Positions 20,312 to 32,031 of a stretch of 64,000 nt of DNA are shown piece by piece. The notes beneath the pieces are model-generated. The model was not told where the DNA came from. It worked only from the letters and a program-made list of their open reading frames with translations, and made no database searches. Source of the stretch: Blasia pusilla (Eukaryota; Marchantiophyta; Marchantiopsida; Blasiales); assembly GCA_050084515.1 (NCBI GenBank), contig CM114271.1, forward strand, positions 32,178,001 to 32,242,000, given 5' to 3'. The translations under genes and the position numbers were made by a program. Every line of letters begins with the position of its first letter. Within the stretch, counting starts at the first letter, position 1.

Positions 20312-23219
20312 GCCCTGGTAGCAGCACTATCCTTGGACGCTTGGAAGGGTCTTGCTGAGAGGTGATTAGAACCATTCTCCATGATAGCCTTGAGGTGCTG
20401 AAGGAATTTGATCAGGCTTTTGATTGCATGAATCTCTATGAGGACATTTCCAAATTCAGCAAGTAGCAGGTCATGTGGGGTTGTCATCCTAACACCCGGG
20501 TGTTGATGCATAAAGAGTTTTTGTGGGATATTTAGTCCCTTGGGCCATTTGTTGGCATGTGGACCCCCAACTTCAGACGCATGTAGAGTGGCTGGAATGA
20601 CCATGGCTTTGAAGAGTTGGATTTTTTGTGGTGTGTTCCTCATTTCCATTCTCTTGCAATTGGATTCCAGCAAGTGAAGACATCTAATACCTGCATTAGT
20701 TCTACTGGGGCTGCCATTGGTTCTCCAATTGTTGTTGCCTTTGAGCCCAACCCCCTGATAGATGTACTCATTCACGATCTCAATAGCTTCTCTGCGTATT
20801 TTGTCCATTGGTGAATGTGTGCAACTTTTGGGCTGTTGGTAGTGGGATCTCCCAACTACCAGCAGATTTTACTTTGGTCTTGTGCAGATTGACCTCCATC
20901 CCTGATCTTCTGCAGAATCCCCCTAGTGCATGTATGGTGTCAAATGCCTTCTTGAAATAACCAAACAACAGAATAGTTTGTCAGGTTTTGAGGCAGTTTT
21001 GGTCTTGGCGGTCTCTTCAATGAGTGCCCTCCGTATGAGCAGATGATCAAGAGTGCTATATACTTGTTGGAAGCGAGCATGTCCTTTAACCCGAGCATTC
21101 ATCTTGTCCACCCAGTCACTCAACTTCCTCTCCAACTTTGTCCCATACAATTTGAGCATTAGTGAACTCACCATAATAGTTCTATAGTTGGAGGCCACCA
21201 GTAGGTCCGGGGCCTGAAGAGTGGGTGTATAATATTAATCTGCCATTCAGGTAGGAATCCTTGCTGAATGGCATTATTGAACATGGTTGTGAGTGTTGGA
21301 GCAATAGTATCATTTACCATTCTGAATATCTCAGCTTGACAATGTTGGTCATCTTCAAGTTTAATATGTAGCTTGCAGATGTTGGATTTGATTTCTTCAA
21401 GGGTGGACAAGTCTGGTAGTTCCCTATACCCATCCAGCCATGGATTGGTGGGCATGGCCGAGTTAAAATTGTACCGCTGGCAGCTGTATGTGGTCCATAC
21501 CTCATCTTGGAGAGGGTGGAGGGTTTCTTATTTCTGAATGTTCCAGAAGCGGGCTGGGTTGTATTTCAGCTGCTCTGCAAATTGTGAGTTATGTACCTTC
21601 GTTTCCTCCCACTCAACAGCTGTTTGCATGTGTCCTGTACGTGTTGAGTGTGACTAGGTTGTGGTTCTCCTCTCTTAGAATGGGGGTGTTCCATGCGCAC
21701 CAACTTACATTCCTGGTCAGACCATGGCTTTGTGGAGAATGTGTATGTTGGAATGATCTTCTTGCCTCAATACAACTGGAATAGGAGAATTTTCTTACAA
21801 GATCCATGAAGAATACTACTCAGTTGTGTAGTGCCCAAAGTTGATGACGAGTACCTAAGTGTGTTTATGACTCCTATATTGAATTCATCTGCTTCCGCCT
21901 GTATGAAAGTGTAAAGGCGTTTCACCGCTGGAATTCCCAACTCTTCCATCAGGGCATAGCTTTGGAGATGGGCATGTTGAAGTAGATTGGTTCATGATCA
22001 GATTCAAGCACAGGTCTAACCATGATGTAGGAAAGTGGTGTGGTGAGTTGATGTACCTCACCGATCAGGTAATTTACCATTGACTTTGAGGTTTCTCTTT
22101 TGGATTCTGATTGTTCTGTAGATGTTCTTCCTCTTGAGCCTGGCCAGAGAGGAATACCTTGCCCATGCCTTAACAATGGGTTGAGCGCAATTCCAAATGC
22201 CTGCGTCCATTTCCTGTTTTGTGTGTGGCCTCTGATGTGCGTTGGAGGTGTTGGTGAAATCCTTCCATGAGAGATCTGTTAGGAGGGTAGTCTTCTTCTT
22301 CATGTGCTTCGTCCCTGGTATTGGACCTTGTTGTTACATTTTCTCCCGTTGAAGTCTCCAACCAGCAGGATGTTCCCTTTGTCAGCTGTTTCTGCTACAG
22401 AGATTGAGAGAGTTTCATAGGGGAAGTCTTTTCTGAGTGTAGCAGGACTGAAGTAGCAAACTGCTATGAAGACATCATTTTGAATTCCCACTTCCTTCGC
22501 TACCTTGATCCAGAGGAAGTGCTTCTCTTCATCAATCTCCTCCATGGAGGCAAAGGGCTGCAACCTTGGTGCTACCAGGCAGGCAAGCCCTCAATTTCCC
22601 TTGTTGTGGCTGTTCATGAGTCGGTTGTGGATAGCCAAAGTTTGGAACTATTCAGTATTGGGGATCTTGTTGGAGTCATGTTCGTGTATTTTAGTCACCC
22701 AGGTATGTGATTCCATTGCCTCGGGTCCAGAACAGACCTCCAAAGTTATGAAACTGGATTAATGGATGGGTAGGTACCTTGGTCCTTCCCATCCACAATG
22801 TCCTATGAGGCCCCTATAGGAAAGTCGCAAGGCACGACAGGCACTACTTAATCGCTTCAGTTTCTCTCTCTGGAAGCTCTGTCAGAGTGTCTGGTTGGGG
22901 AATTTTCTGGATGATTCTTTCAAAGCAGCGTTGGTTAGGAAGATTTCCATCCTTGCTGTCATCACTTGCCCTATGTTAGATGGTTCAAATTGTAGCAGTA
23001 TTGCTGCTCGTCACTCATCTGTTCCTTTCCCTAGTTGAGCCCCTTCTGTTTTAAGACCTGATTGCAGTCTTCCTCTCAGGAGAAACTCAGTCCTGTAACG
23101 ATGATTCTGTCCTGGATTTTGAGCATTTTGTCTGCTTCTTCCTTTGCTACCTCCATCACCACCTGTGTGGCCACTTTCTTGATCCTGGTCATGGTGTGTC
23201 CAAGCCCTACTTGGCTATG
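20312..23219 (-). mobile_element. LINE-A copy A3, main part
   Basis: Minus-strand LINE-A from mid-ORF1 (23,219, KKVATQVVMEVAKEEADKML) through the endonuclease (22,300-22,563: FLWIKVAKEVGIQ, ILLVGDFNGR) and RT (FQQVYSTLDHLLIRRALIEE at 20,923-21,198) to the post-RT region (20,287-20,808: IPQKLFMHQHPGVR). Its upstream end is cut by Copia-2 at 23,224 and its downstream end by Copia-1 at 20,307. Part of the RT palm (motifs A to C) is deleted near 20,940. Many stops; dead. Confidence 0.88.
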
Positions 23220-23224
23220 GTGAG

Positions 23225-23611
23225 TGTTAGATAAATACATTTTAGATAAAGGTATCAGGCTTAAACTAAATGTCTGTTAAAGGAACTATCTAATGCTGCT
23301 ACTCTCAGTGGTCCTTCATCTAACTAGCCACTTCGCCACTTGGTTAAAGTAGTGCTGTATCTTTTAGATGAGGTTTCGGGCTTAAATATCTGGAAACATC
23401 TCGCACTCTACTTTTAGTGGTTCCCCATCTAGCCACTTGGCCACTTGGCTAAAAGAGGTGCTGTAAAACTAGTAGGCTGTCCACCATCCAGTCTAGTATA
23501 TAGTCTGGGGCTTGGATGAGTACAGTCTACGAAGTTCTCGGTAAAGTTCATACACAGATCTGCTATCGTATCATTGCCATGGTGTTGAACATTTCTCATA
23601 TATTTACAACA
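23225..23611 (+). repeat. Copia-2 5' LTR
   Basis: 387 bp with TGTT...AACA ends. It is immediately followed by GGTTATGGGCC, the same type of primer-binding site as in Copia-1. It inserted into ORF1 of LINE-A copy A3. Confidence 0.92.
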
Positions 23612-23622
23612 GGTTATGGGCC
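23612..23622 (+). promoter_or_regulatory. Copia-2 primer-binding site containing the gag ATG
   Basis: GGTTATGGGCC directly after the LTR is complementary to the anticodon-loop region of initiator tRNA-Met. The ATG at 23,616-23,618 opens a short gag frame (MGLNGNQDG ... FDGSDWKE) that soon hits a stop. This is the same arrangement as in Copia-1. Confidence 0.65.
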
Positions 23623-24612
23623 TGAATGGGAATCAGGATGGTTTCCACGTTGGAATCTTTGATGGTTCTGACTGGAAAGAGTAGAACAGTTGTGTTCGTA
23701 GTCTTCTTGTTTACGGGGATTTATGGGACGCAGTTGCTATAACTGCAAGTAATACATCTGCGCCAGCTACGTCACCTACCTCTCTTTCTGAAAGTGCTGA
23801 TGAAGCGCCTGCACCTCAAGTATACTTCCGTCAACGTATACTTCAACACTAGACTATTCAGCAGAAGGAAAAATTAGACAATCAGGCTTGTTCTCTGATT
23901 CGTTTACATCTGACAGGAGAACCTCTGGCTTTAACAGAATATCTTGATACATCTCAAGTAGTGCGGGCCTGTCTATGTTGTAACTATGATACTACAGGTT
24001 CCTTTTCTATGCTACACTTACAGGCATCCATGTACAAACTCACTGTTGAATCTTGCAGATCACCTCGAGATTTTTCTTTCACAACTCAAGATTATTGCAA
24101 ATAATCTGGCATCCGCAGGTTGTCATGTTTCAAATACACATCTATTCACTTTTGCTATTCACAAACTTCCTGCTTAGTACAAGTCTCTTATTCACGTATT
24201 GATGCAGAAAGATAAACCTTCTTTTGACGATTTTCAAACTGGAGTAGTACATGATTCTGAACTAGACAAGCCTTCAAAATATGAAAGTATGCTGGTTTCC
24301 AATTCTCCTCACAAGTCTACCAGGAAATGTCCATTTCCTTCTACATCTACTCAGCATCAAAGAAACACTCCTCAGAGGCATACCAAAGAGCCTTACTGTT
24401 ACATTTGTAAGGAAAAAGATCATATCTGATGCAAAGGTCCTAGCAGAAAATTCCTCAAGAAATTTCGTGAGTCTTGCAAAACTCAATCAGAAGATAGTTC
24501 ATCTTTATTAATCAATACTTCACCTATCACTCAAGCATTAACATGCTCCACATCTGAGGAACTAACCAGATGAACCACTCTATATGTTCATGATGCAAAG
24601 ATCTTCTACACC
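23616..24612 (+). pseudogene. gag: Copia-2 gag remnant
   Basis: The frame opens at the primer-binding-site ATG and contains FDGSDWKE, a Copia gag start signature. It stops at about 23,682 and continues in pieces: LTGEPLALTEYLDTS-type sequence at about 23,915-23,960, then QTGVVHDSELDKPSKYES at 24,199-24,429 and a degraded CCHC knuckle (CYICKEKDHI). The antisense solo LTR interrupts it at 24,613. Confidence 0.7.
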
Positions 24613-25295
24613 TTGAGAATATGATTGACCAGCAGAAGTATCTCCTTGTACAAAGTCAGAGCTAGCATCAGCTAGACCATCCATGATTTCAGCTTGTACA
24701 CAATCAGCAAATCAGTTCCTATCTCTATTGCCAAATCAGAGCCCTACCATGATGTGACTCTTCTTACTATCTAAGAGATACTAAGAAGGATTCTACTCAG
24801 CCACACCTTGCACTCACACTACAGGTCCTCACATGTCACCAGCTCAGAGATCAGACATGGCTCACCATTGAGGACAAACAATCTCCATCAGCATACTAGA
24901 CAAAACAACCTGCCTTCCAGTGAGGCTCTAGCAAGCACAGCAATTAGTCTCAATCTCCTCTTCCTACTCTCTGATCACTCTGCAGCAGGACCAAGAGCCT
25001 CAGGAGTCCTCACCAAAACTGTGCATGCTGTAGAATTGGCTTCTGCTCTCTAAACAGAGACATTATATACATCAGGGTGAGCACTTCTGGCCCTTAGATC
25101 TTCTTGAACAGATCCATACCCTAAATAACAGATGGTGGCTAACCCTAACTCGAGAATTGCCCTAATTCAAGGTTACCCTAAAAGATATAGGAACACTAAG
25201 TTATCTCTAGCTAACTAAATTAGTATCCAACTAAGTTAGTATCTGACTAACTATTTTTAGAGCATGACTAAACTAGATATTAACAAATTTCAACA
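24613..25295 (-). mobile_element. solo LTR (family G), second copy, in Copia-2
   Basis: Reverse-complement of the LTR at 4,973-5,654 with almost no differences (an 81-codon chance frame within it differs at one residue between copies). It is flanked by ACACC at 24,608-24,612, repeated at 25,295-25,299 where the LTR terminal base overlaps the duplication. It splits Copia-2 gag from protease. Confidence 0.92.
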
Positions 25296-25680
25296 CACCT
25301 ACTCCCAAGATCTTTCCAAACTTTGGATCCTTGATCCTTGTTCAAATTCTCATGTTTGTTGTCAAAGAGAATTGGTCTCTAATTTCCTTTCTATTTCTCC
25401 AATTCTCATTTCTGATATAGGCAATGTAAAAATATATGCTACAGCTATTGGGAATGTTCAACTAAAGCTTTTTGTCAAAGGCTTTTTTGTATCACATACT
25501 CTTTCCAATGTCCTGTTTATCCCTACAGTACAGCACAATATTGTTTCTGCGAAGAAACTTGCTGAAAATTCTACAGATACCCTTTTCTATTCTCACAATG
25601 TCTTTCGAACTCATCAAACAAGGTCATTGTCTAGGTACAGGTTTTGCCAGGCATGGCCTGTATCTAATTGAATGTCAATC
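25296..25680 (+). pseudogene. pol: Copia-2 protease remnant
   Basis: The frame reads LWILDPCSNSHVCC where a Copia protease has the pattern LDSGAS/TSH, so the catalytic Asp-Ser-Gly is altered to Asp-Pro-Cys. It continues through the usual post-protease strands (VLFIPTVQHNIVSAKKLAE) to the pre-integrase start, then stops. The zinc motif and whole integrase core that should follow are absent: the next recognisable residues (SKDVVFSEDT) lie after the integrase. Confidence 0.75.
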
Positions 25681-27446
25681 TTGTATCCGACAAAATGTGG
25701 TCTTCGCAGCAAAGATGTTGTCTTCAGTGAAGATACTCCTCTCTCTTTTTCTCCTGGTTTTCATTCTTCATATTTTCCATGCTTTGATTCTTTTCCAATA
25801 GAAAACTCTGAACCAATAACTGTTCCTAAAGCAGTAGGAAAAACTACACTTCAGGCAGATATTGAAATAGTGGGAGGCCCCCAATCAGACACTGCATCAC
25901 AGACAAATCTTGAAATAGTGGGAGATCGTTCAGTAAAAACAGGTGCTATTGCGTTAGCAAAACCCAGGGGAAATCTGCCCACTTCTTTTCATCCTAGGCG
26001 ATCATCACGAACATCTATACCAGTACACATTTATGATGCTGCTCGCCCAAACATTCTTATCTCTTCTTGTGTCCAATCTGATCCAATCACTCGAACAGAA
26101 GCCCTCTCTAGACCAGATGCTCATGAATGGCAAACTGCTATGAAAGCTGAAATTACCTCTCTTCATGAAAAGAAAACTTGAATTCTTATACCAAATCCTA
26201 AAAAGCGCAAGTCATCCACAGATACTGCCAACATACTCTCTTGTAAATGGGTTTTCAAGATCAAACGGTCTTCTTCAGGACGTATGCTCAAGTACAAGCC
26301 CAGGCTGGTAGCTAAAGGCTATTCGCAGAAAGAAGGAATTGATTACAAAGAAACATTCTCTCCTGTCATAAATATCACTTCTCTTCAGATGCTTCGCTCC
26401 ATTGGTGCTGTTCGCAACGCTGAACTACATCAAATGGACGTCAAAACTGTTTCTCTTCATGGTGACCTACAAGAAATTATCTACAAGCATCAACCTCTAG
26501 GTTTTGAGGTAACTGATCAAGGTCCCAAGGTGTGTCTTCTGAAGAAAGCTCTTTATGGCTTAAAGCAATCCTCCCGAGCTTGGTATCAAAAGATGGATGG
26601 ATTCTTAACATCTGCAGGTTTTCTCAGAAGTACTTATGATCCTTGTTTGTTTCAGAAACGGTCTTCTACAGATCAATTACCCATAGTTGCTGTATATCTA
26701 GATGATCTTGCTATTCTAGCAGATAATCTCATTCAGCTACAACAATTCAAAACTCATGTTCAAACCATTTTTAAAATCGTTGACATGGGAGAGCTTCATC
26801 ACTTGTTAGGACTTCAGGTGGTGAGAGACAGAGCACGTCACAAGATTTCTTTGCATCAACAAAGGTGCATACATATGCCATGATAGTTGGAAGTCTTAGG
26901 TATGCTTCAACCATGACTCGCCCTGATATCTCTTTCAGTGTGGGCTAGTTATGTGAATGCATGTTCAACTATTTCATTGAGCATTGGCAAGCTGCTATGC
27001 ATGTGCTTAGGTATTTGAAGGGAACGTCCCATACGGGTATCATCTTTGATGGTTCCACCCATGATTTTACTCTTCAGGCCTATGCAGATGCCAGTTTCGC
27101 TTCTTCTAAAGATGATAGAAAATCTATTTCAGGATTCGCTCTTATCATGGCAGGAGGTGCAGTACATTGGGCCTCAAGGAAGCAGACAGTTACTGCACAG
27201 TCTACTATAGAAGCTGAATATATAGCCCTAAATGAGGCTACCAAAGAAATACTCTGGATTCGACATTTACTTGCTGAGAGTGGTTTTCCACAGCAAACTC
27301 CAACAATTCTTTATGAAGACAATCAAGCTGCAATTCAACCATTGAATAGTTTTTGCTCCAATTCCAAAATCCGACATTTGGAACAAAAATTCTTCTTCAT
27401 ATTAGAACACATCCAGCAACAAAATATTCGTCTACAAGAAATGTAG
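25681..27446 (+). pseudogene. pol: Copia-2 RT and RNase H remnant
   Basis: 25,672-26,181 is the linker after the deleted integrase. RT motifs at 26,284-26,883 are [63 protein letters not shown] and VYLDDLAIL (catalytic LDD). About 40 codons are missing near 26,870. RNase H at 26,961-27,446 shows YADASFASSKDDRKSISG, TIEAEYIAL and YEDNQAAIQ. A frame change at about 27,446 precedes KAADVLTKSLSKDQ and the purine tract. Confidence 0.85.
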
Positions 27447-27615
27447 ATCCTCAGTTAAGGCAGCTGATGTTTTAACTAAAAGTCTATCTAAAGACCAACA
27501 TTTTTCTTTACTCCAAATATTAGGAGGTAGGAAATGCAACTGAGTGGGAGATACAACACTTTTTGAGTAGACAGCTGCGTGTTTTTCCAGCTAGATCATT
27601 CTAGCTCAGTGGGAG

Positions 27616-27994
27616 TGTTAGATAAATACATTTTAGACAAAGGTATCAGGCTTAAACTAAATGTCTGTTAAAGGAACTATCTAATGCTGCTACTCTTAGT
27701 GGTCCTTCATCTAACTAGCCACTTGGTCACTTAGCTAAAGTAGCGCTGTATCTTTTAGATGAGGTTTCAGGCTTAAATATCTGGAACCATCTCACGCTCC
27801 ACTTTTAGTGGTTCCCCATCCAGCCATTTGGCTAAAAGAGGCGCTGTAAAACTAGTAGGCTATCCACCATCCAGACTAGTATATAGTCTGGGGCTTGGAT
27901 GAGTATAGTCTATGAAGTTCTCTGTAAAGTTCATACGCAGCTCTGCTATCATATCATTGCCATGGTGTCGTACATTTCTCATATATTTACAACA
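27616..27994 (+). repeat. Copia-2 3' LTR
   Basis: 379 bp, the same termini as the 5' LTR, preceded by the polypurine tract CAGTGGGAG. About 5% diverged from the 5' LTR by eye, with small deletions. Confidence 0.92.
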
Positions 27995-28012
27995 TTGAGG
28001 TGGTGATATCAC

Positions 28013-28905
28013 CTATGTTATGAATGAATGAAGCATTTTACTGTCCACAGGGACCCCAAAAGGGCCATGATACTTTGATTTGCACATTGGAGAACAAGGT
28101 GGAGCACAACATCATAGGGTCTATGAGATCCTCTGTTCCAGGTGTTGCTCTATAGATTGCAGGCACCAATGAAAGAATCTAGCAATTTGGATCTGATTCT
28201 TGCTAGCCATGAAATGAGGGACCATGAGAGCAGGGCCTTGGAAGATATCAGAAAACTCTAGTCTAATGTTGTCATGGTAATAGCAATTGAAAAGATAGTG
28301 CATCAAGAATCCCTAAGCTGCAATGTTACATATTCTGTCTTCGCTTTTTGTTTGGGAGAAACTCTCGTTATCCAATTCAAGGTCAGTTGAGCCAAATCTG
28401 AATCTAATTATTGCATGACGAAGTTTGGTGGGCATGGGGGCAGAGATGCAATATGGCTGCTTTGCGGATCTCCCGGGATTCATGAAGTTGTGATAGTGTC
28501 GCATCCTTTCACCATTGTTCTTGCACTTCTTATTGCTCTTCTTCCAGATCTTCTGGTGCCTATTCCAGCTGACAGAGACATATATTCTACAATTCCTCTA
28601 AATGGTCTTTGTTGTTGCTTGTTGGGGAAAGTCATGGATTGAAATGGTCTATTTGTTAAAACCTTTCTCTGCAATCGTAGTACCAGTTCTTTGCCCAGCA
28701 GCAGTGCTGTTGTTAGAAGCTCGGAAAGGGCGGTTGGGATCTGTTCACATTTGCTAGCATCAGGTTACTTCCGGAAAGTGATCAGTTTCTTGATAGCATG
28801 AATTTCAATTGGTGCTTCATGGAATTCGGTTAGTATCAGGTCATGGGAAGTTGTTCTCGTAGTGCCCAGGCACTCTCGCATGAAGAGGTTTTGAGAGAAA
28901 CACCT
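28013..28905 (-). mobile_element. 5'-truncated LINE-A copy A2
   Basis: Minus strand. Starts at 28,905 inside the post-RT region (NLFMRECLGTTRTTSHDLIL) and runs through KLRHAIIRFRFGSTDLELDNE and a damaged zinc knuckle (HYLFNCYYHDNIRLEF) to a tail of ATTC repeats at about 28,018-28,033. 5' truncation is typical of LINE insertion. It sits in a LINE-B fragment whose endonuclease part resumes at 28,906. Confidence 0.8.
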
Positions 28906-29240
28906 TACTGTTCCCTTCATGTTGGAAGTTCTCAATCCTCCTTGCCTTTCTCACTCTCTTTGCCAGTTGGGTAAGCAGCTTTTGGCATAATTCTGTCTAG
29001 ACCAGTGGATGATCAGATATCAAGAATGACCTTCCCTCCATGTTGAGAGGATTTGTTATCCGCCACCTTCAGTCCACAATTGAGTTCTCCTCTTGGAAGT
29101 TGACCCTGATCCAGGCAGGTGCCCCCCTTGTGCTTAGAGGTCACTGCCATTAGTTGAAGTTATCTCAGTATTTTGGTCAAACTCTGAGAGACGCTAGGTG
29201 GATTTTTTTACACTTTGGAAGATAGTTAGTTTCACAGCCT
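28906..29240 (-). mobile_element. LINE-B endonuclease fragment
   Basis: Broken minus-strand translation follows the LINE-B stretch from RELQLMALNDRHKVGS through the end of the endonuclease and into the linker (RIENFQHEGN). It is interrupted by LINE-A A2. The downstream LINE-B piece at 8,737-9,360 may belong to the same insertion, with about 1.3 kb lost. The right limit towards the kinase gene is uncertain. Confidence 0.6.
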
Positions 29241-29603
29241 TGAGTTAATCAAAGGTCTCTGCATGCCCCGAAGAGCCGGTGCAATGGGTTGGGAAATTAA
29301 TTAAACAATGATTTGGTGCTTAGATGTATCTGGAAGGATATAGAGGACAGGTGAATTCTCTGCCAAGAAACTTCCATGTTGTATACGGTAGCAATTTTAT
29401 TCCTTGCCATTTGGATTGGAGAGAGCTTCCATCACCTATTTTAGCATTTGCTTGTTGATGGAGATTTAAGTGTATGGATGGTGTTTTTCCAACGCATTTG
29501 CTTTGCTCATCTGCTGCAGGCATTTGCATCACTAATTTGGTTTCAAGCCATGGATATCGATTTGAGGTTGTCTATTTGAGTTACACCTGTCATTTTTTAA
29601 GAG

Positions 29604-31753
29604 ATGAAGCCAATCACCTTTGGCTTCATTGGAGCTGCCTCAGTCATCATGATGGCAGGCCTTGTCTTGATTCTCTTCAGGGCTTTCCTCTTCTTTCAAC
29701 GGAAGAAGAAGGAGCCTGTTCTCCCGCTATCCCATCCCAAAGGGAAGGAGTCATCATCATCATCATCATTCAGATTGAAGGCTCAAGGTAAGGAAGCTGC
29801 CTTGAACTGAATATTTATTTCAAGTCTTTACGGGAGTGGTTGAATGAGCTCACATATTGAACAGTCACAAAATTGAAAAGAGAGGATAGTGAATTGAGGA
29901 ATTCTTCTGCTCTACATTTGAAGGTTTTAGATCTTGCTTTTGACTTGAGGATTCAATGAACTGGAATTCAGACCGAGGACGATTATTCACATTTAGGGAG
30001 GCTGAAGATGTTAGTGAAGGCTTTAGTAATCACATCGGTGATGGGACTACCTACCTCGTATTCAAAGGAATACTTTCTGATGGGACTGAGGTGGCTATCA
30101 AACGCATGAGGGAAAACTTGGTCAATGTCGACAGTGAAGAAATGAAATTTCAGTTGCAGGTCAGTTTACTTTCGCTGCAACCTTTAATCTCCAAAAGCTC
30201 AGAAGGTTGTGGACCAGGAATTGCCACATCCTGTATACGAGTGAGTTCTCATGGGGGTTTGCACAGCAGAAGTATCTTCTGTGCTCATCTTCAACATCTC
30301 AGTGAAAAATAAAGCTTATTCATCACTTCTACTACTGCTAGCTGCTTCCACTTATCTGTGGATTTGTGCAATTAATTTTTCCTGTCAGCTGATTCCCTGT
30401 CATGTGGTTGCAGGTTGACTTACTTTACCGTGTCCATCATCAGCACATTGTCAACCTTATTGGATACTGTGATGAGAAACCCCATCGGTCAGTGTGTTAT
30501 TACACTCTGCATTGAACCCTCAGTCATTTAGATAGCACCATAGGTCGTAGCTAGGTTTCCTGATGGGGCTTATTGAAGTCTTACTACTTTACTTTCGGGT
30601 GTACGGATGCAGCAGGATGCTACTTTGCCAGTACGCTCCCAATGGTTCCCTTTTCGAAACACTTCACGGTGCGTGCCCATAAAGTAATGGTAGCGTTGGA
30701 AGGAGGGAGTGAGATGAATTGCCTTTCCTTCATCTATTGAGGGTGCTTATTGTGTCTGACCGTCTCCTAGGATCTTTCTCTTTTGAACAAACACCCCGTG
30801 CTGAATGATCCTCGCAGGTGAGATCCAAGATGAACTACTTACTTGGAAACAAAGACTGAGAATAGCAATGGGAATAGCATATGGGCTTTCCTATTTACAT
30901 CACTCTTGCAACCCTCCAATTATCCATGGAGAGCTGACATCTGTCAATGTAATGCTAACAGAAGACTACGCAGCTAAGGTGAATAATTTTCTGTTCAGGA
31001 ACCCTCTGCAATGTTGGGTGGTATCACACTTTAGGTTCTTTGCACGCAAAAAGAATGGCTGGTAACTTTACACCAGAACTATCATTTTGAGTGCTCTGCC
31101 AATTTAATGAGTCCTTCAAATTTCTTCAAGGTGGGAAAGTTAGTTTGTTGCTCATTTCAGATTGATGAAGTAATATGGTTTGTTGCAGATTAACGGGTTG
31201 GGCAAGGTTCCTCTACTACGATCTAACTCCGAGTTTCAAGTTGGAAGATTATCCAATGAGGATGCACAAAAGCAATCCAAATCTGGAAGGAAGTTTCTGT
31301 ACAGTCGCGCAGGCGACGTATATTCTTTTGGAGTTCTGTTGCTAGAACTTCTGTCTGGAAAGGAAGCTTACAGTGATGAGTACGGCATGCTTGCAGAATG
31401 GGTAATGAGCTCTTTCCTGTGTGTTTTACGAAAGGAAGTCGTAATATTTGGTCTTTCACCTCAGCTCATATGATGAAGTTGGGTTCTTCTGGGTAATGCA
31501 GGCGATGCCGTTTCTGGTGGACAAAGAACGTATAGTGTGCCTCATGGATTCCAGTCTGAAAAATGTAAATACCTTGGAGTACTGTGCCGTATGTGAAATT
31601 GCACGTATGTGTATACAAAACGAAAGCAGCTCAAGACCCCGAATGAGTGAGGTGTTGAGTATGCTACACCAAATTGTGAACATATCTGTAGAAGTAGCGG
31701 CCCCAATCAGCAGTCCAGTCACTTTGAGAGGACTGATGGCAGCTTTTAGCTGA
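29604..31753 (+). CDS. LRR receptor-like pseudokinase, MRH1/MALE DISCOVERER-like (5' part missing)
   Basis: Membrane-anchored receptor-like kinase homologue, predicted inactive. Proposed exons: 29,604-29,787, 29,972-30,159, 30,414-30,487, 30,616-30,668, 30,818-30,978, 31,189-31,401 and 31,502-31,753; all junctions are GT-AG and keep frame. Exon 1 encodes a transmembrane helix (GFIGAASVIMMAGLVLILF) and a basic juxtamembrane segment. Kinase landmarks are a degenerate Gly loop (GDGTTY), the beta-3 Lys in VAIKRM, RVHHQHIVNLIGYC, QYAPNGSLFETLH, IIHGELTSVNVML where HRD is replaced by HGE, no DFG motif, then DVYSFGVLLLELLSGK and a final ISVEVAAPISSP resembling the family's C-terminal tail. Such substitutions are usual in this pseudokinase family. 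LRR exons are not seen; the first exon probably begins at a splice acceptor near 29,602, so they may lie upstream of the transposon nest or be lost. Expression was not assessable. Confidence 0.82.
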
Positions 31754-32031
31754 AGTTCACTTTTCATTTGATGCTGGGCAGCCTTTCTATTGTCTCATTT
31801 AACATTCGAAGCTCTCATGAAAACGAATCACTGGAGTCGTTATCTCCAATATCCCATCCAAGTTAGCATTCTTTCTCGATGGAGACTGAACAGATTAGGA
31901 CTATTCTATGGGTCAAGTACTCACATTTACACCTGTCAGGCAGATGTTTGGGTGAAATGTTTCCTTCTGTCACATATGAGTGCGGGGTGTCATGTCAAAG
32001 TGGGAATTTCCCGTAGTTTTATCTCTCGTTG
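31754..32031 (+). other. 3' flank of the pseudokinase gene
   Basis: No coding signal. A short frame at 31,790-32,131 has no family signature. This is presumably 3' UTR and flank; no clear AATAAA signal was found. Confidence 0.4.

Larger units (their letters stand above)
23225..27994 (+). mobile_element. Copia-2, degenerate LTR retrotransposon
   Basis: Plus-strand Copia element of 4.77 kb, including a 683-bp solo LTR inserted in antisense. The LTRs (387 and 379 bp) begin TGTTAGATAAATAC and end TTTACAACA. They differ at roughly 20 positions, so the element is older than Copia-1. Flanks GTGAG (23,220-23,224) and TTGAG (27,995-27,999) are a 4-of-5 match to a target-site duplication. A primer-binding site follows the 5' LTR and the purine tract GTGGGAG precedes the 3' LTR. 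gag is riddled with stops and the integrase is deleted. Confidence 0.92.

Noticed and set aside
24808-25053. 81-codon frame conserved at 5,215-5,460 (minus)
   Set aside because: It lies inside both copies of the solo LTR-G; conservation reflects recent LTR copying, not coding selection.
29474-29791. 105-codon frame overlapping the first pseudokinase exon
   Set aside because: It is another frame of the transmembrane exon; the +1 frame from 29,604 has the hydrophobic helix and splices in frame to the kinase exons.
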